NCBI GenBank assembly: GCA_027625095.1
Contig: JAQBXN010000095.1
Coordinates: 1-34,788 of the forward strand
Source of the DNA: Planctomycetota bacterium
GTDB taxonomy: Bacteria > Planctomycetota > PUPC01 > JACPCR01
Length of the DNA stretch: 34,788 nucleotides
Reading direction: 5' to 3'
Positions 1 to 7,967 of the stretch are shown here, piece after piece. Position numbers and translations under genes: made by a program. Below the pieces are notes generated by a model, which saw only the letters and a program-made list of their open reading frames with translations, did not search any database and was not told where the DNA came from. Each line of letters opens with the position of its first letter. Position 1 is the stretch's first letter.

Positions 1-133
1 AGACCACGAAAGACCCGCCGCGGAGCGTCGAGACCACGAAAGACCCGCCGCGGAGCGTCGAGACCACGAAAGACCCGCCGCGGAGCGTCGAGACCACGAA
101 AGACCCGCCGCGGAGCGTCGAGACTACGAAAGG
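1..133. repeat. 30-bp tandem repeat, four full copies plus a decayed fifth
   Basis: Four identical 30-bp units, each starting AGACCACGAAAGACCC, lie head to tail at 1-30, 31-60, 61-90 and 91-120. A fifth decayed start follows (AGACTACGAAAGG). The array touches the window edge, so the true copy number is unknown. There are no spacers, so it is not CRISPR. The unit length is a multiple of three and all three forward frames stay open through it, so an upstream gene could end in it. In frame 1 it runs without a stop into the next gene and would encode a basic decapeptide repeat, RPRKTRRGAS. The signal peptide at 163 argues that the real start is downstream of the repeat. Confidence 0.9.
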
Positions 134-162
134 CTGCCGATTCCTCCAATTCTGAACCGAAC

Positions 163-3100
163 ATGCGTCCCACACTTCTCATCTTTTTCATCGCAAGATT
201 ATCGTTATTCGCATCCGACTGGCCGACATTTCGAGGCGACAGCGGTAGAGGTGGATATTCCCCGGACGCCCTGCCAATGGAGATGTCCCTGCTTTGGGTT
301 AGTAAGGCCAGACACGTGCCACAACCCGCCTGGCCTGGTGCGGACGCGCGCATGCCCTTCGATCAGGCCTTTCAACCGATCGTTGCTGGAGGCATGCTCT
401 ATTTCGCCAGTTCTGCTGATTGCAAGTTATATGCACTGGATGCTGCCACAGGAAAGGAGCAATGGACGTACTTCGCCGACGGCCCTGTTCGATTCGCTCC
501 GCTCGCCTGGAAAGACCGAATCTATTTTGTCAGCGACGATAGCTATCTTTATTGTCTGACCGCAAAAGATGGCTCGTTTCTCTGGAAGGTTCGCGGCGGG
601 CCTTCAGACAGTCTGCTGCTTGGAAACGACCGGATGATTTCAAGATGGCCGGCACGCGGCGGTCCGGTTCTCGTGGATGACACTCTTTACTTTTCGGCCG
701 GGATCTGGCCTTCAGAAGGAATCTTTTTGCATGCGGTCGATCCAAGCTCTGGAAGATTTCTTTGGACGAACGATACCGCGGGCTGGATGTACATCGGACA
801 GCCGCATGGGGGAGCTGATGCCCTGAGCGGAGTGTCTATTCAGGGCGATCTGGCGGTTGCCGGAGATGTCCTTCTTGCTCCAAACGGTCGCGCCGTTCCG
901 GCAGGCTTCCGGCGCAGTGACGGACAGTTTATGTATTTTCATCTTCAGAAGAATACACACCGCGGCGGGGCTGAAATCGTTGCTGCAGACTCAGTGTTCT
1001 TCAATGCCGGTGGTATCTTCAGGACTGACGACGGGCTATACCTTGGAAAGAGTGCTCCACCATCACTGATCGCGGTGACGCCTGAAAGGATATTCAGTAT
1101 TGAAGCCCGAGCGGGGAAGGAGGGCGCAGGCAATTACCTGCTTTCCATCGAGCGGCAGAAGGTCTGGAAAGAGACCGTTGCCACGGATCGTAAAGGGAAA
1201 CAAGTGGCCACCAAAGTTTTGAACGTCCCTGACATTGGCCCCAAGCTCCCGCATCCCGCTACCAGCCTCATAATCGCCGGCAATTCGCTGGTCCTCGGAA
1301 ATCCAGGCAAGGTCAGCGTTGTTGATCCAACAACAGGCGAAATCAGATTCAGCACAGCCATCGAAGGCAAACCCCTGGCAATGGCCGTGGCGGACAGCCG
1401 GCTATATATCAGTAATGATCTGGGAACGATTTACTGTTTCGGGGCCGGTGATGGAGAGACAAAGATTCATGAACCACTTGCAACCACTGCCTTGGCAGAC
1501 GATGACAATATTTTCGTTAAAGCGGCCGATGAAATCATTCGGAGGGGAAATGTCACAGAGGGTTATTGCCTTGATTTCGAGTGCGGTGAGGGCGATCTGG
1601 CACTTGAACTGGCCCGCAAGACCAGGCTGCAAATATATGCCGTGGATTCCGATCCTGAATCTGTGAAGAAGGCCAGGAAGAAACTTGACGATGCCGGGCT
1701 TTATGGGAATCGCGTGACCATTGTCTTGAGCAGGAAAGGGTATACCCCATTCCCAAACTATTTTGCCGACCTGGTGGTTTCGGGACGAAGCATTGCCGGA
1801 AAAACGGAACCGATTCGTTCCGAGGAAATGGGCCGGATGCTCCGGCCCTACGGCGGGCTCGCTCTCATGGGTCCTCCTGAAAAGATGACGAAGGAAATGC
1901 GTGGCCCACTGCCAGGGGCCGGGGAATGGACCCATCAATACAGCGGACCGGGAAACACCACCTGCTCCAACGATTCCATTGTGCGGGGCCCCCTTGGTCT
2001 GCTCTGGTTCTCTGACCTGCAGTTGGCCATGCCAAGCCGCCACGGCCGAGCGCCCGCACCTTTGTTCTTTAATGGGCGAATGTTCATTGAGGGGATGGAC
2101 GCCCTCAAGTGCGTGGACGCGTACAACGGCCGCTTTCTGTGGGAGATTTCTCTCCCGAACATTCTGAAACCGCTCGATCAGGACCATCTGATGGGCACCG
2201 CGGGAACAGGCAGCAATATCTGTGTCTCCGAGGAAGGTCTGTTCATAGCCACACAAGGCAAGTGCCTGAAAATCGATCAGAAGACCGGCAAAGTGTTGGC
2301 GGAATACCACGCGCCAGGGGCCAGGAACGGCGATGAAGTCACATGGGGTATCATCGCCTGTACCGGCGGCATTCTGTTCGGGACGACCGCCAATACCGAA
2401 CACCTGGTCCAATGGCGGTACAGGAAGAGCGACATGAACGGCATGTTCACTGAATCCAATGCGCTCTTCGCAATGGACGCCACCACCGGCAATCTGAAGT
2501 GGCGTTACCAGGCGAAACATTCCCTCCGTCATAATGCCATTGCATTTGATGGCGAACGCGTTTACCTGATAGATCAGCCTTTAGCAAAAGGAGACCTTTG
2601 GGATCAGGTCAAAACTGAAGAAAGACGCGGAAAGCCTCAGCCAATCCAACCACAGGCTGACAAACCAGAAGCCAAATCCGTTGACGCATTCGAAGAGGGG
2701 CTCAAGGACGACGCGGAGAAAGACGAATCACTCTTACCCGCCCCACCCATTCCAGTCCTGCTGGCCCTTGACGGATCCACGGGAAAAACCGTGTGGAGTA
2801 ACCTGGAAAAAGTGGAGGGTACGGTTCTCCAATTAAGCAATAAGCACGACGTGCTGTTGGTCTCCTATCAAAAGACTCGATTTCAGCTCAAATCCGAATT
2901 GGGATCGCAGATGTTCGCCTGCAGGGCATCGACAGGCGAGAAACTATGGACCCTTGATTCTCGGAAGATACGATCCAGACCAATGATCAATGATCGAACT
3001 ATCTACGCCGAGCCGGGCGCTTGGGATCTACTGACGGGTGAGGAGCAGGAATTCGAGTTCGCCCGTTCTTATGGTTGTGGAATCGCGGCCAGTTCAAAGC

Positions 3101-4104
3101 ATCTGATGGTTTTCAGATCGGCGACTCTTGGCTACACAGATCTGAGCGGAGACTTCGGCACAGAAAACTATGGTGGCCTGCGTCCCGGTTGTTGGATTAA
3201 CGCGATCCCTGCCGGTGGACTGGTGCTTGTGCCGGATTACACAGCCCGTTGCCGCTGCAGTTATCCGATACAGGCCTCAATCGCGCTTCAACCGCGCGGC
3301 GCACGTCCGCCAATGTTTACCCCTCACGGAAAAATTTCTCCCGAGCCTTTTGCGGTACGGTTAGCTGCCGGCAGTCAAGGGCAACCCGTCCACTACACGC
3401 TCGATGGCAGTGTGCCGACAAGGAACTCGCCCCAGTGGACCGGGCAACTGAAGATTGATGAGACAACAACACTGAAGGCTCGTGGCTATTCGGATGGCCA
3501 ACCCACCGCGGTGTCAGAAGTTACCTACATCGTTGATCCGGACATGATTCCTCTCGAGGGCCCTGAATGGAAAAATCATGACGCGGGCGATGGTAAACAG
3601 AAGAGCGATTGGCAGATGAAAGGCACTTACCTGACCGAACTCTCCAACTTGTATGTGGGGAGTGCTACCGATCCGAGCCCGGCTATGGAACGCCCCGGGT
3701 CCCTTCGAATCTACTCTTCCGAGACCAGCAGCAACGGTGAGATGTCGCTCCAAATCGCCTCGTCGGACGACGATGTTCTCGGCGTCGCATTTCGTGTTCA
3801 GGCTGAGGACCGCTATTACCTGTGGGCGATGGATCTCCAGCGCGGATTTCATGTCCTGGCAATTAAGGACGGCCAAACATACAAAGTTCTGGCATCAAAC
3901 AAGGAACGGTATGAGAAGAACAAGTGGTATGACCTCAAAGTCTCCATGAACGGCCCGGACATCAAAATCTACCTTGACGATCAGCTCGATCTGGAAGCCA
4001 CCGATTCGACACTTAGCAGCGGGAAAATTGGGTTATATTCGTGGGGCTGTGCTGGTTCGAAATTCAGAAGACTCAGGTGGAAGGATTCGAAACAGAAACC
4101 ATGA
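163..4104 (+). CDS. Secreted PQQ-propeller protein with embedded methyltransferase, CHB_HEX-like and concanavalin-like domains
   Basis: 1313-residue multidomain protein. Residues 1-17 form a hydrophobic signal peptide, followed by DWPTFRGD, a common opening of PQQ-like propeller proteins. Residues about 20-440 carry propeller repeats (YALDAATGKEQW, YCLTAKDGSFLWK). Residues about 460-580 resemble a class I SAM methyltransferase: LDFECGEGD at 470-478 for motif I and YAVDSDPESVKKAR for the acidic strand-2 motif. A second propeller region covers about 590-1045 and is broken by an acidic linker near 828-860. Residues about 1055-1125 look like a chitobiase C-terminal (CHB_HEX) module (YTLDGSVPT). 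Residues about 1150-1310 look like a DUF1080/LamG-type sandwich. Similar propeller-methyltransferase fusions are known from Planctomycetota-like genomes; the substrate is unknown. A SAM-dependent domain in an exported protein is odd. The stop overlaps the ATG of a PhyH relic. Confidence 0.85.
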   Translation: MRPTLLIFFIARLSLFASDWPTFRGDSGRGGYSPDALPMEMSLLWVSKARHVPQPAWPGADARMPFDQAFQPIVAGGMLYFASSADCKLYALDAATGKEQWTYFADGPVRFAPLAWKDRIYFVSDDSYLYCLTAKDGSFLWKVRGGPSDSLLLGNDRMISRWPARGGPVLVDDTLYFSAGIWPSEGIFLHAVDPSSGRFLWTNDTAGWMYIGQPHGGADALSGVSIQGDLAVAGDVLLAPNGRAVPAGFRRSDGQFMYFHLQKNTHRGGAEIVAADSVFFNAGGIFRTDDGLYLGKSAPPSLIAVTPERIFSIEARAGKEGAGNYLLSIERQKVWKETVATDRKGKQVATKVLNVPDIGPKLPHPATSLIIAGNSLVLGNPGKVSVVDPTTGEIRFSTAIEGKPLAMAVADSRLYISNDLGTIYCFGAGDGETKIHEPLATTALADDDNIFVKAADEIIRRGNVTEGYCLDFECGEGDLALELARKTRLQIYAVDSDPESVKKARKKLDDAGLYGNRVTIVLSRKGYTPFPNYFADLVVSGRSIAGKTEPIRSEEMGRMLRPYGGLALMGPPEKMTKEMRGPLPGAGEWTHQYSGPGNTTCSNDSIVRGPLGLLWFSDLQLAMPSRHGRAPAPLFFNGRMFIEGMDALKCVDAYNGRFLWEISLPNILKPLDQDHLMGTAGTGSNICVSEEGLFIATQGKCLKIDQKTGKVLAEYHAPGARNGDEVTWGIIACTGGILFGTTANTEHLVQWRYRKSDMNGMFTESNALFAMDATTGNLKWRYQAKHSLRHNAIAFDGERVYLIDQPLAKGDLWDQVKTEERRGKPQPIQPQADKPEAKSVDAFEEGLKDDAEKDESLLPAPPIPVLLALDGSTGKTVWSNLEKVEGTVLQLSNKHDVLLVSYQKTRFQLKSELGSQMFACRASTGEKLWTLDSRKIRSRPMINDRTIYAEPGAWDLLTGEEQEFEFARSYGCGIAASSKHLMVFRSATLGYTDLSGDFGTENYGGLRPGCWINAIPAGGLVLVPDYTARCRCSYPIQASIALQPRGARPPMFTPHGKISPEPFAVRLAAGSQGQPVHYTLDGSVPTRNSPQWTGQLKIDETTTLKARGYSDGQPTAVSEVTYIVDPDMIPLEGPEWKNHDAGDGKQKSDWQMKGTYLTELSNLYVGSATDPSPAMERPGSLRIYSSETSSNGEMSLQIASSDDDVLGVAFRVQAEDRYYLWAMDLQRGFHVLAIKDGQTYKVLASNKERYEKNKWYDLKVSMNGPDIKIYLDDQLDLEATDSTLSSGKIGLYSWGCAGSKFRRLRWKDSKQKP

Positions 4105-4190
4105 GCACCGATTGCATCGAGTACAGCCTGACAGATAAGGAGCGTGAAGAGTTTGAGACGAACAGCTATCTCATTTCAGAGATCGCGTGA
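4101..4190 (+). pseudogene. N-terminal relic of a PhyH-family dioxygenase gene
   Basis: The ATG overlaps the stop of the propeller gene (ATGA), the usual arrangement for translational coupling. The 29-codon frame contains LTDKEREEFETNSYLI, which matches the typical PhyH opening (LT-x-E-x-x-x-F-x-x-N/D-G-Y-L). It stops before any catalytic HxD motif. The same frame continues downstream as short open pieces split by stops (SYLGAWADHDG, then a run ending LEALESAYGR near 4312), as expected of decay. The likely history is that a full PhyH gene once followed the propeller gene and was mostly lost. A functional 29-residue peptide cannot be excluded but seems unlikely. Confidence 0.55.
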
Positions 4191-4397
4191 GCGCAGTCTT
4201 ACCTCGGCGCTTGGGCCGACCACGATGGATAGACGAAATCCAAGAACGTTGATCTCAATGCAGTGAAGACTTTTGAGCTGGAGGCCCTCGAATCGGCTTA
4301 TGGCCGCTGAACCGACTCTCAACTGTTCAACTTGGGCTAACATCCCGCCGCAAAAAAACAGCCCTGCGCGAGCTGGAACTCGTCACAAGGCTGAATA

Positions 4398-4474
4398 TGG
4401 TGCGCCCGGGAGGACTCGAACCTCCAACCAATTGGTTCGAAGCCAACTACTCTGTCCATTTGAGCTACGGGCGC
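4398..4474 (-). tRNA. tRNA-Arg (anticodon UCG)
   Basis: The reverse complement folds as a full cloverleaf of 77 nt. The acceptor stem is GCGCCCG with CGGGCGC, the D stem is GCTC/GAGT, and the anticodon stem is GTTGG/CCAAT around loop CTTCGAA. The T arm is GGAGG-TTCGAGT-CCTCC, and a CCA end is encoded. Loop position 33 is T and the anticodon reads TCG, so it decodes CGA as arginine. It stands alone in the gap between a plus-strand PhyH relic and a hydrolase gene. Confidence 0.96.
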
Positions 4475-4657
4475 TCCGATGAGGGGCGGGGATTATAGGT
4501 GCGAAGTGCACCTCCGCAAGAGTCATACAAAAGCGCGATCGGCAGGTAAACTTCAGCACGCCTAGACTTCATCAGGTTCATCACTCTTGTACGTATGCGC
4601 GATTGTCACCCTGGCTCTATCTGACAGAATCCCGGCCTGCATTCCTCTGGAAACACC

Positions 4658-5425
4658 ATGTTCTTTTATCGCAATATAGTGCTCGAACGCGAAGGGGCCT
4701 GCCTTGCCGGCACTCTCACTGAACCTGCCGATCTGACCTCGCCGGCTCCGGCCGTACTGCTGCTTGCCGACATTTGGGAGGGCCTGGAACAAAAAGAAGT
4801 CATACGTGCGTTGGCTGCGGAGCTCGGTAACAAAGGAATTGTTTCGTTCGCCATCCCTCTCGATCTGGAATCCGAAAGCGGCCTGAGACAGATTCAAGAT
4901 TTGCTCGACGATGCTCAGCAGGCCCTCTCTTATTTGAGGGCTCAGAGAATGGTGGATTCACGCTGCTGCGGTGTTGTGGGATATGGTGTTGGTGCACCCG
5001 TTGCGGCAACCCTGTCAAGAGAGGATGGGGGGATCCTCGCTGTTGCCATGCTGGCGCCTCTTTTTGATTGGACTGTTCTCCTGCCGCCTCACCCCCTTAT
5101 CTCTGGCCGGATAGGCCGCAAAGCGGGCCTGAAGATACCGGAAGTCAGCCGGGATTGGGTCAAGGCGACCCTGTCGTCCAGATTCCTTGAAGCTTACGGT
5201 GATCTGGACCTGCCAGTATTGTTGGTTCACGGGAATCGAGATACTTTTATTCCGCTCCGGCACAGCCAGGAGCTCCGAACTCTGCTCGAGCAAAAGGATT
5301 GCAACGTCAAATTGGTCTCAATAGAAGGCGCGGACCACACTTTTCTTACAGATAATCTGAGACAGTTTGCAGGTTCGGAGGTAGCCAACTGGTTCGAACT
5401 CCTGCTTCAGGAGGCTGCTGTTTGA
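4658..5425 (+). CDS. Alpha/beta-hydrolase (dienelactone hydrolase-like) protein lacking the nucleophile
   Basis: 255 residues with an alpha/beta-hydrolase plan: an N-terminal strand and oxyanion region (PAPAVLLLADIWEG), a nucleophile elbow, an acid strand and a terminal histidine. The elbow reads VVGYGVGAPVA, so residue 110, normally Ser or Cys in G-x-S-x-G, is Gly. The acid (Asp195 in HGNRDTFIP) and the histidine (His227 in GADHTF) are present. The fold is therefore clear, but classical hydrolase chemistry is doubtful. It may be a non-catalytic binding protein or may use other chemistry. The start has no strong ribosome-binding site. It precedes the tsaC fusion gene by 59 nt on the same strand and may share its transcript. 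Confidence 0.8.
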   Translation: MFFYRNIVLEREGACLAGTLTEPADLTSPAPAVLLLADIWEGLEQKEVIRALAAELGNKGIVSFAIPLDLESESGLRQIQDLLDDAQQALSYLRAQRMVDSRCCGVVGYGVGAPVAATLSREDGGILAVAMLAPLFDWTVLLPPHPLISGRIGRKAGLKIPEVSRDWVKATLSSRFLEAYGDLDLPVLLVHGNRDTFIPLRHSQELRTLLEQKDCNVKLVSIEGADHTFLTDNLRQFAGSEVANWFELLLQEAAV

Positions 5426-5484
5426 TTCGCTGGACGGGGTGTGTTTAGATTGCCGCGCTCGACAGCTTATCCTTCCAGACACTT

Positions 5485-6561
5485 ATGAAAACTGAGACAC
5501 TCATAGTTGACTCAACAGAGCCGGACAGCCGCTCATTGGATCGGGCCGCCCTGGTGCTGGCTGAAGGCGGGATCGTCGGGCTGCCCACGGAGACAGTCTA
5601 CGGACTCGCGGTGCGAGCGGATCACAAAGAAGCCATGGCCCGGCTTGCAGAACTGAAAGAGGAGCGGGGGGATAAACCCTACTCCATTCATATCGCAGAC
5701 TTCGAAGATCTCGATGAACTGGTAAGTGAAGTACCGGCGGGCTGTCGGCAACTGGCAGAAAAATACTGGCCCGGGCCTTTGACCATCATTATCCCTGACG
5801 GCGGTACTGGAGTGGGGGTTCGAATGCCTGCACACCAGGTCGCGCGGGAGGTCATCAGACGTTCCGGGGTCTGTGTCATCTGCCCGAGCGCTAATCCGTC
5901 GAATCAAGAACCTGCCACCTCTGCTGAGGCGGTGCTGAAGTATTTCCAGGGCAGACTTGAGCTGGTCATCGATGCCGGGCCAACCCTCATTAAAGAGTCC
6001 TCTACGGTCGTCGTGTTCAAAAATCACCTGGAATGGGAAGTGGTCCGTGAAGGCCTTATCAGCCGCAGAATGATTGCCAACACGGTCTGCCAGACAGTCT
6101 TATTTGTATGCACTGGAAACAGTTGCCGAAGCCCAATCGCCGAACACCTCTGCCGGCGTTATCTGGCGCAAGCCCTGGGCTGTGAAGAATCCAAGCTCCA
6201 GGAACAGGGCTACCGAGTCATCTCAGGTGGCACGGCCGCGTTTCCCGGAGGGCACGCAAGCCAACATGCCATCGATATTATGAAAGATGGCGGTTACGAC
6301 CTCAACGATCACATGACGCGCTCAGTCACTCCCGAAATGGTGGATCAAGCGAACTGGGTCATCGCGCTGGCCCGGCGCCATCAGGAATCCATTACCTCTC
6401 TGATGCCGAATGCCGCGGGCAAAGTCCGGATGCTTGACCTTTCCGGCCTGGATGTGGAAGACCCGGTCAGCGGCGACGAGAGGGACTACCGTGAATGTGT
6501 CAAGACGATTGATCACTTGATTAAGGAATTGATCCCGTTCCTGCTGGGCCGCAATTCATGA
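5485..6561 (+). CDS. Fusion of threonylcarbamoyl-AMP synthase (TsaC/Sua5) and low-molecular-weight phosphatase
   Basis: 358 residues with two enzymes. Residues about 12-195 are a YrdC/Sua5 domain, which makes threonylcarbamoyl-AMP for tRNA t6A modification: GLPTETVYGLA at 32-42, KEERGDKPYSIHI, and PSANPSNQ. Residues about 203-355 are a low-molecular-weight phosphatase with the C-x5-R loop CTGNSCRS (Cys209, Arg215) and the acidic DP loop VEDP. In Bacillus the same two functions are neighbouring genes (ywlC and ywlE), and YwlE is a protein-arginine phosphatase with Thr at the position that is Ser213 here. Tyrosine phosphatases usually have Ile there, so arginine specificity is a reasonable guess. 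The stop overlaps the ATG of the adenosine deaminase gene (ATGA), suggesting coupled translation. Confidence 0.9.
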   Translation: MKTETLIVDSTEPDSRSLDRAALVLAEGGIVGLPTETVYGLAVRADHKEAMARLAELKEERGDKPYSIHIADFEDLDELVSEVPAGCRQLAEKYWPGPLTIIIPDGGTGVGVRMPAHQVAREVIRRSGVCVICPSANPSNQEPATSAEAVLKYFQGRLELVIDAGPTLIKESSTVVVFKNHLEWEVVREGLISRRMIANTVCQTVLFVCTGNSCRSPIAEHLCRRYLAQALGCEESKLQEQGYRVISGGTAAFPGGHASQHAIDIMKDGGYDLNDHMTRSVTPEMVDQANWVIALARRHQESITSLMPNAAGKVRMLDLSGLDVEDPVSGDERDYRECVKTIDHLIKELIPFLLGRNS

Positions 6562-7580
6562 CCGCTGATCAGGACTTTCGTGCCTGGCCCAAGATTGACC
6601 TGCATCGGCATCTGGAGGGTTCGATACGTCCTGAAACATTTTTTGAGATCGCTCAAACACGGGGCATCGAGCTGCCCGCTCAAACTCTCGAAGAGATCCG
6701 GCCGTTTCTGCAGATCGCTGATGACCCGCCTGACTTTCCGAACTTCCTGGGCAAGTTCAAACTTCTTTCATGTTTCTGGCCTGACCGCGAAGCCATCGAG
6801 CGCGTTTCATACGAAGCAGTCGAGGATGCGGCACACGACAATGTGGTCTACCTTGAACTCCGTTACGCACCAGTGCATTTTGCCCGCGGCCGCGGCTTTA
6901 AACCCGCGGATGTCATTGAATGGGTGCATACCGCGGCAAGGCGGGCGGCCGGAGACCGCGGCATTCGTGTCGAGTTCATTGCCTGCGCGGGCCGCCATTT
7001 TCCCATGGAAATAAACGTGCCGGGCATTGAGGCCGTGCTCGAGGCCGGGCCCGAAGAATTTGTCGGATTCGATATCGCCGGCGATGAAATCAACTTTCCC
7101 CTCGATCCCTTCGCCCCCTGGCTTGAACGCATCAAGGAATCAGGGCTCGGTCTGACCCTCCACGCAGGAGAGGCCGGCCCTGCAGAAAATGTTCGGGAAG
7201 CTATGGCCCGATTTGACGCCGACCGCATTGGTCACGGCGTCCGTATTACGGACGATGAAAGCCTCGTCGAGATGGCAGTCGAGAGGGGAACAGGCTTCGA
7301 GATGTGCCTGACGAGCAATGTACAGACCGCCACCGTGCCGTCATTACAGGCGCATCCAGCCCGGTCGCTGCTGACTCAAGGCGTCTGTGTCACTCTGAAT
7401 TCAGACGATCCACAAATAAGCAGAATTACTCTAAGCGATGAATTCAAGGCCGCGTCAGAGTCTGGATTTTCCAGCACAGAATTGAAAGCCGCGCTTGCAA
7501 ATTCCGTTAAGAGCGCGTTCTTGAACGAATCAGACAGGAACGACTTACAGAATCGTTTAAACAGTTACCACAAAACTTAG
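6558..7580 (+). CDS. add: Adenosine deaminase
   Basis: 340 residues, the usual length for this zinc enzyme of purine salvage, which converts adenosine to inosine. All signature motifs are visible: the metal-binding DLHRHLEGS (His16, His18), LHAGEAGP (His202, catalytic Glu205), DRIGHG (His226), SNVQT, and NSDDP (Asp283, Asp284). SNVQT and the overall pattern fit adenosine deaminase better than the related adenine deaminases. The gene overlaps the upstream TsaC-phosphatase gene by 4 nt, so the two are probably co-translated. It is the last gene of the group; no clear hairpin terminator was seen after it. Confidence 0.92.
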   Translation: MTADQDFRAWPKIDLHRHLEGSIRPETFFEIAQTRGIELPAQTLEEIRPFLQIADDPPDFPNFLGKFKLLSCFWPDREAIERVSYEAVEDAAHDNVVYLELRYAPVHFARGRGFKPADVIEWVHTAARRAAGDRGIRVEFIACAGRHFPMEINVPGIEAVLEAGPEEFVGFDIAGDEINFPLDPFAPWLERIKESGLGLTLHAGEAGPAENVREAMARFDADRIGHGVRITDDESLVEMAVERGTGFEMCLTSNVQTATVPSLQAHPARSLLTQGVCVTLNSDDPQISRITLSDEFKAASESGFSSTELKAALANSVKSAFLNESDRNDLQNRLNSYHKT

Positions 7581-7967
7581 AGTATGAATTCCCCCCTGTA
7601 ATTGCTCAGAAGGGCTGGCCAGGATAACGAACTACAAATATCAGGGACATAGTAGGAGGCTTGTACTGATTTCATTCACTGAAGGCTGCAGGCATCGGAG
7701 GCTTAGTTCTTCTGACCGGAGCATTTGTTGTAAGCGCGTGGTTCTTTCGTCTGGAGCTAATCTTCAACCCATCACTTTTTCCAAAATTTGATCCACAATT
7801 TGATGAAAGAGTGTGCTGGTGAAAATGGCCTGGCTTCCAACTTGTTGCCGGGGAACGAACGGAGAAATCATTACAATCATCTTTTGACCTGATTCAGGTC
7901 AGGCGCCAGAATTGCTTAAGTTTGATTATCCCCACTGGTTAGTCCGGTAAATCGATTGAAGACAACA
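7581..7967. other. Gap with a possible small membrane-peptide frame and no convincing gene
   Basis: About 390 bp separate add from the pilin-like gene. The only coding-like signal is a plus-strand frame from 7679 to 7822, which encodes a hydrophobic stretch (AAGIGGLVLLTGAFVVSAWF) followed by a polar tail ending in DERVCW. It has no ATG, GTG or TTG start. An AGGAGG lies near 7653-7658, too far from the only CTG. It could be a fragment of a lost membrane protein or chance. No terminator or RNA gene was recognised. Confidence 0.4.

Noticed and set aside
1..133. CRISPR array
   Set aside because: The 30-bp units are directly adjacent with no spacers, and no cas gene is present.
1402..2532. Long minus-strand frame of 376 codons
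   Set aside because: It lies antisense inside the propeller gene, which has clear domains; the minus-strand product has no family features.
4273..4482. Plus-strand frame of 69 codons over the tRNA
   Set aside because: It crosses the antisense of a complete tRNA-Arg gene and is not coding.
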